A DNA stretch of 64,000 nt, taken from positions 4,650,001 through 4,714,000 of the forward strand of contig NC_063013.1 in assembly GCF_020509005.1 (NCBI RefSeq), read 5' to 3'. Position 1 is the stretch's first letter; each line of letters begins with the position of its first letter. Both the position numbers and the translations under genes were made by a program. Origin of the DNA: Fulvia fulva (taxonomy: Eukaryota; Ascomycota; Dothideomycetes; Mycosphaerellales; Mycosphaerellaceae). A model generated the notes under the pieces. The model worked only from the letters and a program-made list of their open reading frames with translations, ran no database searches and had not been told where the DNA came from. Of the stretch, positions 1-12,848 are shown piece after piece.

Positions 1-3000
1 GGCGGGGGCGATATTACCTCCCTCTACGTAGGTAGTACCTAGATATACAACCTATATATATAACCGCTAGCCTCGAGGTCTAGCCGCGACCTTAGGGTCT
101 ATAGACACCTAGATAGTACGCTTAAGAGACAAGGGTACCACATCGTAGTAGGAGACTTTAATATATACTACCCTTTCTAGGAAAGCCTTATATAGCCGTA
201 CCCTATAGCCAACGAAGTAATCGACTTAATAGCGAGTAACGTAATTACCCTTAATACCCTAAAGTACCTAGGTACCTAGAAGAGAGGGGGACTCTAAGGC
301 ACGATCGACCTCTCCTAGATCTTAGATAGCTACTACTATATAGTAACCTACTATAGGATCGAATATAAACTCGAGGCGTCGTTAGACTATATACTAGTTA
401 GGACCTCTATTACGATATAGATATAACGTATACTAGCGAGAATCCCTAAGCTAAACTAGGGAAAGGCCTACTAGGCTAATATCTAGGCGTACCTCGATAA
501 CTCCGAGAGGCTAGTCTAGATCGCGTAGTAGTAATACAATAGTAAAGACGAGATAGACGAGGCAGTCTAAGGGTTAATAGACGAAATAAGAAAAGCGACC
601 TTACTTTACGTTCCGCTTACCTAACTAACGATATAGTCTAAACTATACTAGACGCCGAAGTACACTACGGTAGTAAGAGAAGTAAGGAGAGCCCGCCGGG
701 TATAGACGAGCAGCTATAGCGAGGAGGCCTAAAACGTATATAGGGAGGCATACTAATAGAAGAAAGCTATAATACGGAGGGAGAAAGTAGTCGGCTAGAG
801 GGCTATAGTAGAAGAAATCGCTAGCAAGCTAGCGAGGATATAGAAGCTAGCGAAATGGGCCCGATAGGACCCTATATAGGGCCCCTCCTTCTCTATCCTA
901 GCGCTATAATCGCCTAGTAGTCCGGTTAGCGACCCCGAGGCTAAGGCGCGTCTACTAGCTAGCAAGTTCTTCCCGCCCCTAGTCGAGGCTAATCTAAGCG
1001 ACATAAACAGCTCTACTCCCCTAGCCCCTAGTATCGCGGTCCGATAGGAGGTGTCCGAGGGAGAAGTTGCCGCTATACTTAGGAAGTTACCGGCGAAGAA
1101 AGCCCCGGGGCCGGATAGGATCCCAAACGAGCTACTAAAGAAGTGTAGAGATCAACTAGCCCTAGTAGTTATAGCGATCTTTAAAGCCTGCCTATAGACC
1201 GGATACTACCCGATAGTATTTAAACAATCGACGATAGTGGTCCTACGTAAGCCGTAAAAGGAAGACTATACGTAGGTAAAGTCGTACCGCCTAATTACGC
1301 TCCTTAATACTCTTAGGAAGGCGCTTAAGAAGCTAGTTATAACGAGACTCTCCGAGGCGGTAGAGAAATACTCCCTACTCCTAGATACCTAGATAGGTAC
1401 GCGCCTATAGCGATCGACGCTATCCGCGATAGAACTTATTACCTCTTAGGTAAAGGCTATCTAGTATAAGAATAGGGACAAGGTAGCTTCCTTGCTTAGC
1501 CTAGACATATTAGGAGCCTTCGACTACGTATTATACCCGCGGCTACTCTATATCCTAAGGTCGAAAGGACTCCCTAAGTGGCTTATTAACTTCGTACGGT
1601 CCTACCTCCAAAACCGTAGCACGTCGATCTTAGTCGGCTAGTATAGAAGCCTATTTTAAGTAGTCTATACTAAAATCCCGTAAGGCTTAACGCTAGCACC
1701 TATTCTGTTCCTCTTCTTTATAGCGATGCTACTCCTAGCCCTAGAATCCTAGAACACCGCTACGAGCGGCTTTATAGACGATATAAATATCCTAGCGTAG
1801 TCTTTCTCGACTAAGGAGAACTATAGGCTACTAGAAGAGAAGCACAAGATCTACGAGGACTAGGCCTAGAGGTACGGGGCTCGGTTTGCCCTAGAAAAGT
1901 ACAATCTAATACACTTTACGCGCCGGCTACGGTTCTATAATATGTAAGCTTCTATCTAGATATAGGGGTATACGACTAACCCGGTAAATTAGCTTAGGAT
2001 CCTCGGACTATAGGTAGACCCGGCGCTACGGTAGAGGAAGTACGTATAGGCAATATTACGGAAAGCTAAACAGAATATAGCATTATGCTAGAGGCTTACT
2101 ATGTCTATATAGGGGGCGGACTTCCGGTAGTTACGACTTCTATATACGGCTATTATACGGCTAGTCCTTACCTATAGTAGCTAAGTATAGTCCTTAGGCG
2201 AGAGGGCCTACCTATCGAAGGGACTCGTCGCGCCGCTAGCGAAGATCTAAAACTAATGCCTAAGGAAGGTCACCGGGGCATATAAGTCGACGCTAATAAG
2301 GATGCTTAAGTACGAGACCGCTATACCGCCGATCGACCTATACATCTAGGGACTACGGACCTCCTACTTAGGTAAGTCGGCATAGTACCTAGTATAGAAG
2401 GTTATCGCTAGTATAGTCGTAAGGGCCCGCGAATCAGTACTAGCGTATAAGGGCATTCGACCCGGAAACGCGCCGAACTACCGGGTAAGGGACGAATAGC
2501 TAGTAATACGGTAGGAAGGTAAGAAGCCGTTTATAGAGCAACTATAGAAAGAGAGGTAGAACAACTAGGGTGTAGGGTATAGTGGACGCCCTTAGCTAGC
2601 GGGACAACCTAAGGAATAGTTAGCTATAAAATCCGCGGTCAAGTACCCCCCGAAGCTTATCTACTACCGCCTTACGAGGGTATAGAGTAGTATAGCAACC
2701 TAACTACAAAGCGAACACATCGGCCTCTAGGGGTACCTATTATAGAGGAAGGTTCTAGGATACACGAATACTAGCTACCCCTACGGCTATCGCTCCTAGA
2801 ACGTACGGTACGTACTCCTCGTCTGTCCGAGGTGGTCGCTAGGAAGGGGGGAGTAGATAGCAAAGGCGAGGAACCGGACGATTAGGGCACTTCTTAATAA
2901 CGCTAAGGACCTACGACGTATTACGAACTAGATACTAGAGAAGGGCTAGCTAGAACAGTACCGCCTAGTAGGAGTAGTGTAGGAAGAGAGGGTACGACGT

Positions 3001-3141
3001 AGCGCGAGAAGACCGGCTCGGAGCGGGGGCTAACGGGGTAGTGACATAGACTACGCACGTTCAGGGGGAAAGCTAATCTAGATAAGGGGTAGTCGGGGGC
3101 GGGAAGGGTTTTCACTTATTTGGGTTTCCCTTTGTATATAA
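1..3141 (+). pseudogene. LINE-A ORF2 remnant: endonuclease, reverse transcriptase, C-terminal Cys/His motif
   Basis: ORF2 makes the nicking endonuclease and reverse transcriptase used in target-primed reverse transcription. Read in one frame through the stops, roughly 1-700 is endonuclease. RT begins near 1050 with a lysine-rich block followed by PGPDRI, the usual region before RT motif A. The catalytic block near 1770 reads FIDD, against FVDD in the less mutated copy A6. A conserved stretch ending in CPRW near 2830 resembles the C-terminal zinc-binding motif of Tad/I-type LINEs, although upstream Cys and His codons are lost. The frame ends at TAA 3139-3141. I saw no clear RNase H domain. The frame holds dozens of stops, nearly all TAG at expected Gln or Trp positions, so the gene is dead. 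Confidence 0.88.
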
Positions 3142-3196
3142 CAATAGATATATACCTATATAGGCCGGATAGGGTCCTAGAACAGGGGAATAACAA

Positions 3197-3220
3197 ATCT
3201 ATCTATCTATCTATCTATCT
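3197..3220 (+). repeat. (ATCT)n tail of LINE-A copy A1
   Basis: A tetranucleotide ATCT run ends the LINE in place of poly(A). The same short tail ends the other LINE families here, reading GATA where the LINE lies on the minus strand. Confidence 0.9.
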
Positions 3221-3266
3221 ATAATTCGCCGTCTTCTACTACTACGTAACTCGTACCTATTCAATA
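3221..3266 (+). repeat. Remnant of the 5' LTR of copia element G
   Basis: These 46 bp match the last 46 bp of the LTR at 12849-13082 apart from RIP-type transitions. They are followed at once by a candidate primer-binding site (GGTTATAAGCCCGGG). The same PBS-like sequence follows the 5' LTR of copia H on the minus strand near 29635-29651. The rest of this LTR probably lies left of LINE A1, outside the window. Confidence 0.85.
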
Positions 3267-3289
3267 GGTTATAAGCCCGGGTTAGTAAC

Positions 3290-6200
3290 TCGGTGTTTTA
3301 CCCTTAACAAAGTCGTATTAGAGTTATTCCTCTTTAGAACAAAAGAAAGATAGACTAGAGGCCGTACCCGCCTTATATAGGAAGCTATAGCCGTGCTATA
3401 GGTATATATAAGACGTAAAAGAGCCTAGTAAGGCACTATTAGACTCCGAGTTAGGGAGCCTATACTAATACCTTAGATAAGTAGGCGAGCTTACTAAGAA
3501 GAGTCGCTCTCCGGACATCGCGTTCGTATCGACTAACTATTTATTCTAAGAGAGCCGTAGTGTCTTAGAAACCCCCTCTACTAAGAGAGTTATGCTATAG
3601 TGTCTTAGTACTAATACGATCCTTACCGACCGACTTTCCTCCTCTTCCCGGCGGATAGCTATCCTCTCTGCTATTAACCTCGCGTTCGGTTTATTCTATT
3701 TCGATCCGATCGCGTACGGCCGAATATATCCTTTTACCTAAGGGTAGCTAACCTATCCCTTAACTTACAAAAATTAGAGAACGAGACTAGGTTTATAAGA
3801 AAGAGAGTAGCACCTATTCTAATAAGAGAGAACTACGAAATATAGTTCAAGCTAATAAGAATACACCTAGTATTAAACTAGGTTGACTAGGTCCTCGAAG
3901 ACATTATTACGGACATTCCCGCTATAACCCTATCTATAGCGACACCCTCTATATTATCGGAGTCATCCCTTCCTTTAGATTAAGCGATAAGGAAGGTATT
4001 ATATAGACGGCTGAATGTAACGGCCCTATATAAGATGTATATCTGTCTGTCGACAGATAATTAAGAGATGATATACGAGATCCGGTTTACGAAGGAGTTA
4101 TAGGATTAGGCTAAAGCTAAATATAAGAGAAGACTTCTCGCTACTAGAAGAAGTTTGCTTTAGCAATATACCAATTTCGTAATAACAGAGGACTAGTCAA
4201 TAGATGACGCCTAGTAGGAGCTTAGCTTAATTATAAGGAGGGCTGTTTTAATCTCGCCTTAGTTCTAAGACATTAAGACTAAGGACAGAAAGATCTAGTA
4301 ACTCTTAGTAGCTCTACTAGACTTATTTGGCTCAATTCGCGATGTAATTAATGCCTAGGTGAATCTCTTACTATAAGACATTCTTGTAATTCTTAGGGAG
4401 AAGCAAGAATTAATAATTTATTAAGGGATAGCTATGTTCGCTAAAAAGGGTTTCTAGGGCAAGCTTACGTACTATCTCTACGGTAGTAACTATTATATAA
4501 GCAAGTGCCTACACCTTTCTATAGCTTAGTAGGCTATTAGAAACAAGGACAAACTAGCTAGGGTTACCTAACCTACTAAGAGACAACCGTTACTACCTCG
4601 TAGGAGGTCATTATTACTAAACCTTCGTAATATCCTTAAGGTAATAACGGACCTTATAAAGTAGATAAAGGAGAGCCGTAAGCTAAAGGCCTCCTCTAGT
4701 AAGAAGCCTATAAGGGCCTATACGACCTAGGAAGACGTATTAGACTCTGAGATACTATTAGAAGATGATGATGTTAATAAGGTTGCCTATTCTACTATAG
4801 AAGCTAAAGGTAAGTACCCCTTGTCCGAGTGGTTGCTTAACTCTTATGCTTTATTACATATAACTAACTAAGATTCACTATTTAGGACACTAAAGCCTCT
4901 TTAAAAGAGGAAGTAGATCAAGGTTAGGGGTGGCTATCTACAAGCTATATATATAGGAAGTGTAGTAATAGGTAGTCCTTCTAGAAAGTAAATTGTCTTA
5001 GAAAATGTCCTATTTGTTCCTAGCCTTAGAGTTAGTCTTGTTTCGTAGAATTAGTTTAGCTAATAGTTTACTATCTAACTACCTAGTTTGACCCTAAAAT
5101 CCTTGTCTAGTAAACCCGTTGTCTAGACTAAACTTCGAGGCGGAGTACCGTTTATCTACTCGATCTCGGAAATTCTTAAGCTATAGTATACTAGTATACT
5201 CTCTTAAGAACGTGACGGCACCGCTATAGCTAATACTAACTCCGAAGATCAGTAGGAGCTATAGTATAGAAGATATATACACCTTAGTAAGGGACTACTA
5301 AGAAACCTTTATAGAGTTACTAATAAGAAAGATCCTATCCCTATTCCTTCTAAACACCTAAGTTATAAGGTATGCTCCCTTACTAATATAAGGAAGTTTA
5401 AGGGACCTACTATAGAGAGAAAAGGAGAAAGGCTAGCCCTTATCTCTATTAATATCTATAGGCCTTTTTAGGGCGTAGTCTCTAAGCTAGGATATAAATA
5501 TTGGCTTGAGATTATAGACAACTTCTCTAGGAAGAAGTAGGTAATCCCTTTAAAGGCTAGGAGCGACGCTCCTATAGCCCTACGGGATTAGAAGGTCTAG
5601 GCAGATCGGTAGTTAAGGTGCTTTCTGTCTACGATCCGTAGTAATAGTACAAAGGAAATTCTCGCCTTACTAAAAGAGTAGGAGAAGGAGTTTAGTACTT
5701 AGATAGACATAACTAATGCCTATAACTCCCTTCAAAATGGACCTATAGAAAGGTCAATTTAAGCCTCTAAGAACATAGTCCGGGCTATACTTGAAGACTC
5801 TAGTATACTAGTTAAGTTCTAGCTAGAAGCTTTATAAGTATAGACTATAATCAGAAATAGACTACCTAATAGTCCGATCATTAATAGTATTGCTCTTTTA
5901 CTAGAAGAAGCCTTTACTAGCTAAGTACCGTTAGTCGACCATTTCCGCGTCTAGGGATATAAAGCTATAGTCTATATAGACCTAAGAGCCTAACCTTAAG
6001 GCTTAAGGAGAGACAAGTGAATAAACCGAGGAAAAGAAGCCGTATTTATAGGCTACTCAGAAAATACTACAAAACAATAGCTGTTCTAGGATCCCGATAT
6101 AAAAGCTATAAAAGCATATAGTCACGTCGACTAGTTTAAGAATAAGAAGGGGGGAGATATAGATCTTGGTATCACCTTTACTAACTAGCCGAGTCGAGCG

Positions 6201-7182
6201 CTATAGCATAATCCTATTAGGAGGAAGCCCTTACTGTTAGGCAGGCTATAGCCTATTAGTAGGAAGTACTAATCCTAAAGTCCTATAAGGTAGCCGTAGG
6301 AGACCCCGAATAGGGATATATATAGAGAGAGGCAATCGAGAACGAACTTATTGCCTTAGTAAGCAATAACACCTAGGAAGTAGTTGTACCGCTAAAGGGT
6401 ACGAATCTAATTACTTCTAGGTAGGTCTTTAATATAAAAAGAATGATTAGTAAAGCTATTAAGAAGTTTAAGGCAAGACTAGTTATAAGAGGGTTTTTAT
6501 AGAAATATAGGGTTGACTTCGAAGAGACCTTTATACCTACTATTAGACATAATACTCTCCGAGTATTTATAGTAGTAGTGTATAAGAGAGATCTCGAGAT
6601 ATACCTAGTAGATATGAATAATGCTTTTACCTAAAGTAGCCTTCTTAAAGACATCTATATAATCCTACCCCTAGGAGTTAAAGCACCTCTAAACATAGTG
6701 TTCAAGGTCCTACGAAGCCTTTATAGGCTTAAGCAAGTAGCTAGAGACTAGAACAAGCTCTGTGTTACAAAGCTAGAGAAGATTAGATTTACCTAGTCCT
6801 AAGTAGATCTATACCTACTTATCTATACGGATAGAGACCTTATAGTCCTTACCTATATAGATGACATACCTATTATAGCTCCGAAGCTATTAGATATTCA
6901 GTAGTTTAAGGCTAAGCTTAGAAAAGTGTTTAAGATTAAAGATTTTAGTAAACCTACGAAGATCCTTAGAATAAGGATTATAAGAGACAGGTCCTAAGGC
7001 ACTTTAAAGCTTGATTAAGGACACTATGTCCACGCTAACTTAGCCAAGATGAACATAGCTAGAGAGAAGGCTACTCTAACCTACTTACCTATAGAGAGCT
7101 ACGAGCATTTAGTACCTACGGTACCTATAGATAAGAGGTGTAATCAACAGGATTACTAGAGCTATAATAGTACCTAGATATA
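3290..7182 (+). pseudogene. Copia G gag-protease-integrase-RT polyprotein, 5' part (RIP-killed)
   Basis: The single polyprotein frame of a Ty1/copia element. Near 4465-4510 is a decayed zinc knuckle: spacing is kept, but the Cys and His codons have become Tyr, with a final KC. The protease active site follows near 4830-4870. A GAG-pre-integrase segment lies near 5250-5400 and an integrase core near 5430-6000. RT follows, with the catalytic YIDD at 6854-6865 intact at residue level. The frame is broken by many TAG/TAA codons, mostly at Gln or Trp positions, and stops at the LINE-F insertion. Copia order (integrase before RT) separates it from the gypsy elements here. Confidence 0.88.
7167..7182. 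repeat. Left target-site duplication of LINE-F
   Basis: ATAGTACCTAGATATA occurs here and at 12111-12126, flanking LINE-F inside copia G. The exact edge is blurred by one or two bases because the LINE tail is itself GATA-rich. Confidence 0.85.
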
Positions 7183-7192
7183 GATAGATAGA

Positions 7193-10100
7193 TTATTCAT
7201 TCGCCTGTTTTAGTGCCCTATGGCCTATGCAGGTCTCTCGCTATTTAGGTCTATTTGTGTAGGTAGGAAACCCGATTAACGGATGAAAACCTCCTCGTCT
7301 TTGCCCTCCTCGTTCTTTCCTGTCTTGTCCTTTCGTTCTCCTTCCTTTAGGGTACGCTAGTGTCATAGTTGTTACCCTATAACTACCTTGCCCGTAACCC
7401 TAGTAATGTCCTCCTCTTGATTCCCTTTCTCCCTTCTGTTTCCCCGGCTCTTCTCTCTCTCTCCCTCCTCTCTATCCACCTTTCCGTTTCTACTGCTAGG
7501 GAGAATTGCTCTAGGTAGTCCTCGTTAAGGATCCATCTTGTCACTCTCCTTATATCTTGTCTGTCCTAGATGATGGCCTAGTATTGCCTGTCTCTTGCCT
7601 TCGCCCTCCACTGGCTTCTCCCTTTTACCTACTTAGTACAGTTCAGCACTATGTGCTCCGGGTTTTGGGATAGGTAGCCACAGGGGCAACGTTTGGAATC
7701 GTATCCTAGGACTCTTCTTTAGTGCAAGTATGCTCTTAGCCTAATGTGCTTAGAGCGAATCTAGATAGCTATGCTTGCTTCCGCCCTCTTCAGGTCTTTA
7801 TAGATAAGGTAGTTATACCTCCCGAAGGTCCTAGCCGCTAGTAGGGCTCCTGGCCTTACCGGTTTTTGGTTCTAACGCGTTTCCTATAGGTGACCTACGA
7901 TCCTTTCTACTTGGCTTTGCTTCTTTTTCCCTTTGTCCCCTGTGTTAGCTTGCTCCCTCAGAGCTTCTCTCTGTTCAAGGGCTGCTAGGATTTCCTGTGA
8001 TGTTTTTAGGTCTGCTTCCTTCTATAGGATTATGTGTGGCCGGTTGGGTCTTCTCCTCCTCTCCTACTAGGTTCTTATCCTTTGAGTAGCTGCTTAGATA
8101 GTTCCCTAGGCTGGGTATGCTGATGTCTTCTCTACGTATTGACACCTTATACCCTAGAGGTACTCCCTAATAGGGGCTGTACCTGATTCCATTTCCATTG
8201 TCCTATAAGGGGTTGACTTGTATGCCCCTAGTATTCTCTTTAGGTAGGCTGCCTACGCTCTGTTAAGGGGGTCCTCAATTCTCTTCGGGATGTGTTTTTC
8301 CGCTGCCTAAATTGCTGCTCTATATAGTATTACGGGCTTGACAATGGCCTTGTACATAGTCTAGGCCTTTATAAAGGTCGCCCTCTAGGTTAACGTAGTA
8401 AGTCTCTCGATTAATTGTCTGTTAGTGTCCGCTCTCGCTTACGCCTTCTTCACTTATAGTCCCTAGCTAAGTTTCGGGTCTAGCTATATCCTAAGGACTC
8501 TAAGTTCCCTTATAGGATAGGTCTCGAACCCCTAGATTTTTACTAGTGCTACTAAGTTATGTTTTGTCTTTGCCTTACTAAAATGGATAAGTTAGTACTT
8601 GTCCGGTACGAATTTTGCCCTATGCTCTCTTGCCTACTTTTCGCATTGTCTATGTCTCTCCTCTAGGAGTGCGCAGTTTTCCTCTATAGACCCCGACCAC
8701 GCTAGGATATTTGTGTTATCTACGAACCCCGATACTAAGGTGTTTACTGTTTCTAGGAGTAGGGTCAGGTCGGCTATAAAGAGGAGGAACAGAATCGGGG
8801 AGAGTGTAGAGCCCTATAGGATGCCCGTGTTCGTAATTAGGGTCTACGGGGCTTTAAAGGACCCTAGGAGGATCTAGGTTGTTCTGTCCTTAAGGAATGA
8901 CTATATAAAGTGTACTATCTAGGCTAGGATGCTTTTTATTCTAAGGATATATAGGAGCCTTACGTAGGACACATTATCGAAAGCCCCTAATATGTCTAGT
9001 AAAAGCAGTGAGGCTACCTTGTTATTACTATAGTGCCAGATATGTCTGATTTGCTCTATGATCAGTTCGACTACTATAAGGGTAGATCTCTTTTGTCTCC
9101 CCCCTATTTACGTTGCCGGGAGGAGGTTATGTTCTTCTACTATTCCGGTGAGCCTTATAGCCACGACCTTCTCTAGGAGCTTCCCTAGTATATTTAGCAA
9201 CGTAATTGGTCTGTATGACTTTAACTTAGTATAGTCTTCCTTTTAGGGTTTCCTTAGGACGCAAGTTAGTAATTGCCTAAAGGCCTTTAGGCAATACCCC
9301 TACTTTATGCACTAGGTAAAGATTGGCGTAAGCACTAGAGTAATAAGGCTACTACTAGCTTTTAGGTAACAGTTAGGGATCTTATCTAGGCCTAGGGCTT
9401 TGTTACCCTTCAGTTTCTTAATAATATTTCCGATCTCTATAGTAGACACTTACTAGTTAGCCTCCCTTAGCGGAGGAATGTATGTTCCTAGGATGTTGCT
9501 TAGGTCTGCCTCTACCTAAGTCCCGAAGAAGTAGTCTACGAATGCTTTCGCTTTCCCTATCGGAGTGGTTTGCGTTTCCCCGTCTTAGTCCTATATTAAG
9601 GGAAACTAGGGCGGGGAGTTTTGTTCCTCGTCTAGTTTCCTAGCCCATTCTACTAGTCTCTAGATTTGTTCCGGGTGTTCTATAATCATCCCTACAGTTG
9701 ACCTCCACTCCTACGTCTTGTCTCTTCTGATCTACGCCTTCTTTACTTTATACGCGTTGTTATAGGCTTCCTAGTTTGCTTAGGTACGTCGTTACTCCTA
9801 TCTCCTTCTTGCTCTCCTTACCTCCTTGACTTTGGCTATGTACTCTAGTGTCTAGTATAGCTTCTGGTATAGCGACTATCTCTTCTCAGGTATATAGGCC
9901 TAGGCTGCCCTTTGTATAGCTTCTATCAGCTGCTCTACTGCTTAGTTAATCCCCTCCGTTATATATATATTGTCAATGTTCACCTGTTCTAGTTCGCCTT
10001 CTAGCCGCTACTATACTAGTGTCCACTCGGCCTGCTTCTAGCAGAGCCTCCTCTCAGGTTCCCTCTCCTCCTCAATTGTGAGTTAGATGTCGGTTTGGAT

Positions 10101-10784
10101 TGGATAGTGGTCTAATAAGGACTCTAGTTAGTCATTAACTATACAGCTTTCTACCCGTCGTATTAAGGCGTAGGACATAAAGTATAGGTCTAGCGTGCTA
10201 GAACTGTTGTTTCTAGCCTAAGTTTCTGTTCCCTTTAGCGTGATCAAGTCCATTTAGGCTGTTTCTATCTAACTAATAAGCCTCCCTACTAAGAAGTAGT
10301 GTGCTAGGGTGAAGTCCGATCCCTACTTTAGGTAGTAGAGGTTGAAATCTCCTATTACGATGTTGTAGTTTTGTTAGTCTATTGCTTCCGGGAGCCTTCC
10401 TAGCGTGTATAGTTATGTGCTGCTTCTGGACTCTAGAGGTGGGTTGTATACGCTATAGATTAGGACTTGGCCTTAAGTTGTTTTGAGCTATACTATAGTG
10501 ATATCCCTATCGGTTCTCGGCTAGGCCTACTAGTCCTCTACTAGTACCTTCTTACTAACATAGATACAAGTTCGTAGGACTCCCTCGGTTCTGTTTATTA
10601 CTACGTAGTATCTCGGGTCTCGTATAGTTAATAGAATCCTAGAGTGTAGGTTGATCTATAGTTCCTATATTGCTATAATGTGGTGTTCCTCCGGGTCTAA
10701 GGCTTATAGAAAGCTCCTTTAGACCTTGTCTTTGCTTCTGTTCACATTATACTGAATGATTGATAGTCTATTAGTGTGAGGCAT
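7193..10784 (-). pseudogene. LINE-F ORF2 (endonuclease and reverse transcriptase)
   Basis: The minus-strand start at 10784 opens MPHTNRLSIIQYNVN, the usual first strand of an AP-type LINE endonuclease. RT occupies about 9700-8500. The catalytic FVDD box reads FVDN at 8715-8726, a GAC to AAC change of the RIP type that would abolish polymerase activity. Long stretches between the stops remain open and are readable as LINE RT. The C-terminus ends in a segment similar to the LINE-A C-terminus and a TAA at 7195-7193. With the active-site change and scattered stops this copy should not be autonomous. It is still the most complete LINE in the window. Confidence 0.86.
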
Positions 10785-10859
10785 TAGGATATGTTTGTGT
10801 CTAGGTCCGTTTAGTCTTACTATTAGTCTTGCTGTTAGTTTTCCCGTCCCTCCTCCTGT

Positions 10860-12076
10860 TCTTCCCTTTAGGGTTGGCTCCCTATCATTTGGTTGATTCT
10901 TATTTGTCTATTGCTCTACGCTACCTTGTATAAGAACGTTAGTCTCCCTATTACTAGCACTATTTATAGCTCCTCTTGTGGCCGGGGTCTCTTATTCGGG
11001 TGGGTGGTTCTCTCTAGTTGTTTCTGTTCACCTACTAGGAACCTAGTTAGTGTTATTACCCTTGCTTCCCGCGCTCTCCACTAGGCTGATAGTCTAACTA
11101 GGCATTGGTTTGACTATACCGGGTGTTTTCTCCTATATACTACGCATCTTATGTCCTCCTTCCGTTTTTGGCACTCTTAGGTCGCGTGATTACTAGTACA
11201 GTATAAGTAGACTAGTGTAGCTTTGCTACACTTTAGGGCAATATGTCCGTACTGTTGATAGTTAAAACATTAAAGGATTCTGTAGTTGCTCTAATAGATT
11301 TCTATATCTAGCCTCTTAAAGTCCTAGTACAACCCTTAGTCTAAGACCTTGTTCGCTTACTCTAGTGTTACAACTTATAAGATTAGCGAGGAGGCCCTCT
11401 TGCCCTCCTCTATCTTCTTCTTGACCTACGCTGTCTTTGTGATCTGTAGTCCTAGTGCTGTTACCTAGTTTTGCCTCTAGAGGTTTAGTATATCCCTTTA
11501 TATATTAAAGGTTCGTAGGACCCTATACGCAATTACTATGTACTGTTAATAGGAGACTTTCGCTGTGCTCCCGATCTTCAGTGTCTACTCCTTGTTTATT
11601 TCGAGGGCCTTCTTGTCCTATACGTGTGCTATAAACAGCTTGACCCCTTTGTTGTCTACCCTTACCCCTACTATTCCCTTTACTCCGATCTTCTCGACTA
11701 TCTCCCTCCCGGTCATCTTTCCTATCTCTTCCTTCTCTTTCTGGTCCGTAATATAGACTCGTAGTACTATACTTTAAGGGGGGGTGGGTTGGCTCGCGAT
11801 TGTTACCTAGGTCGTTAGGCCCTAGGTCTGTCTCGGGTCTCTTTAAGGGTTGTTTCTTGCGTTTCGTATTGCTGCCTCGATTGCTATGTTGATCGTAGTG
11901 CTTGTTTATCGTTTGAGCGCCTTTAGTCCCCCGAGCAGTTCGCTTATTACTCCTTTTAGTGCTCTCTCCGGAAACCTCCCTTCTTCTACCGCTACCATCT
12001 CTTCCGCCTTCTTACAGAGCGTCCTCCACTCGTCTCCCCCTTGCTCTCGGTCGTCTACTGCCGTCGTCGTCGCCAT
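10860..12076 (-). pseudogene. LINE-F ORF1 (Gag-like, CCHC zinc knuckles)
   Basis: ORF1 of Tad1-clade LINEs makes a nucleic-acid-binding Gag-like protein that coats the RNA. The start codon used is the minus-strand ATG at 12076, opening MATTTAVDDREQ, only about 35 bp from the element's 5' end. Zinc-knuckle sequence lies at about 11130-11280 and includes CFNYQQYGHIALKC, where the second Cys has become Tyr, followed by further Cys/His clusters. Several TAG/TAA codons interrupt the frame at expected Gln or Trp positions. The end near 10860 is approximate. It sits just upstream of ORF2. Confidence 0.82.
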
Positions 12077-12110
12077 TTTTCAATCCGTTAAGTAGGTATC
12101 ACTAAGATAT

Positions 12111-12126
12111 ATAGTACCTAGATATA
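12111..12126. repeat. Right target-site duplication of LINE-F
   Basis: Second copy of ATAGTACCTAGATATA. Copia G sequence resumes directly after it. Confidence 0.85.
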
Positions 12127-12848
12127 GCTAGTGATAATAATAAGGCCAGACTTAGCATTCCCCCTTAGAAGAATTAGCTCATATATTACTCATCCCTCGT
12201 AGTAGTCTATAAAGGCTTTAAAGAAGCTCTCCCGATATCTACGGTCGTACCTAGACCTAGGTCTTATATATAGAAAGGGAGGAGGCAATCTCTAGGGATA
12301 CTCGGACTCTAACTACGCTATAGACAAAGTAGATAGAGTCTTAATTTTAGGATACGTATAGTTCCTTTATAGATCACCTATGTCCTAGATAAGTAGGAAG
12401 TAGAAGTCTATTGTAACATTAATAACAGAAGCTAAGTTTATAGCTATAAACGTAGCCGCAAAGCAGTCACAATTTCTTGCTACTATCCTTAGGGAAATGG
12501 GGTGCCTAGAACTAGTGGGAAAGAGCTCTTTCTAGCCGAGTGTAAGGGTAAGCAAGGGCACTATTAACGAGCTAAGGCTAGTCAAGCTTATAGGTAATAA
12601 CTAAGCCGCTTTAATACTTATTAAAGATGCCTATATATATATAAAAGGTCAAAGCATATTAATGTTGTATATAACTTTGTTAGACATCTCTAGTAGTAGA
12701 AGAAGATTGTAGTGGACTACTACTATATAAAGGACATAGCTACTAATAGGTTAATAAAGCCCCTTAATAGCTAGTAGTTTCAAAACTTTATAAGGTAGCT
12801 CTAGCTTACGTAAAGGGATTGTAGAAGACTATATAGCCTAAGTAGGAG
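12127..12848 (+). pseudogene. Copia G pol, 3' part (end of RT and RNase H)
   Basis: This continues the copia G polyprotein after LINE-F. The readable block GYSDSNYAIDK near 12297-12330, followed by a conserved segment holding TEAKF near 12425, is the copia RNase H signature, which ancestrally has an Asp-rich GYxDADYA start and a TEAE block. Many TAG/TAA codons interrupt it. The frame runs to the 3' LTR at 12849. Confidence 0.85.

Larger units (their letters stand above)
1..3220 (+). mobile_element. LINE-A copy A1 (Tad1-like non-LTR retrotransposon), 5' part outside window
   Basis: This is the 3' three kilobases of a Tad1-like LINE. The window opens inside the apurinic/apyrimidinic-type endonuclease domain, and the copy continues through reverse transcriptase into a C-terminal Cys/His motif region. 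It ends in a 3' UTR with an (ATCT)n tail at about 3197-3220, in place of poly(A). RIP is heavy: Gln and Trp codons read as TAG/TAA throughout. The tail abuts a remnant of the 5' LTR of copia G, so A1 probably inserted into that LTR. The same family recurs at 13083-17154, 34315-36417, 42496-44842, 47678-52491, 60984-63014, 63050 to the window end, and as a 3' tail at 24952-25587. Confidence 0.93.
7183..12110 (-). mobile_element. LINE-F: near full-length Tad1-like LINE, lightly mutated
   Basis: About 4.9 kb on the minus strand with both ends present, a 16-bp target duplication and a GATA/TATC tail at 7183-7193. It still holds many CA and TG dinucleotides, so it arrived later than its neighbours or escaped most RIP. 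ORF1 starts at 12076 (minus) and ORF2 at 10784 (minus). The several plus-strand open frames inside it are antisense shadows. A 119-bp tail of the same family is at 18299-18417, and a related, more decayed family is LINE-E at 31917 to about 33780. Confidence 0.92.

Noticed and set aside
795..1004. Minus-strand open frame, with an identical frame at 14159-14368 (+)
   Set aside because: Both are antisense to the LINE-A ORF2 region. They are identical because the LINE copies are, not because a small gene is conserved.
3197..3220. ATCT/GATA tetranucleotide runs as independent microsatellites
   Set aside because: Each run sits at the 3' end of a LINE and directly against a target duplication, so they are LINE tails.
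8599..12095. Several plus-strand open frames of 60-92 codons
   Set aside because: They lie antisense to LINE-F ORF1 and ORF2, whose minus-strand reading gives clear Gag, endonuclease and RT blocks.
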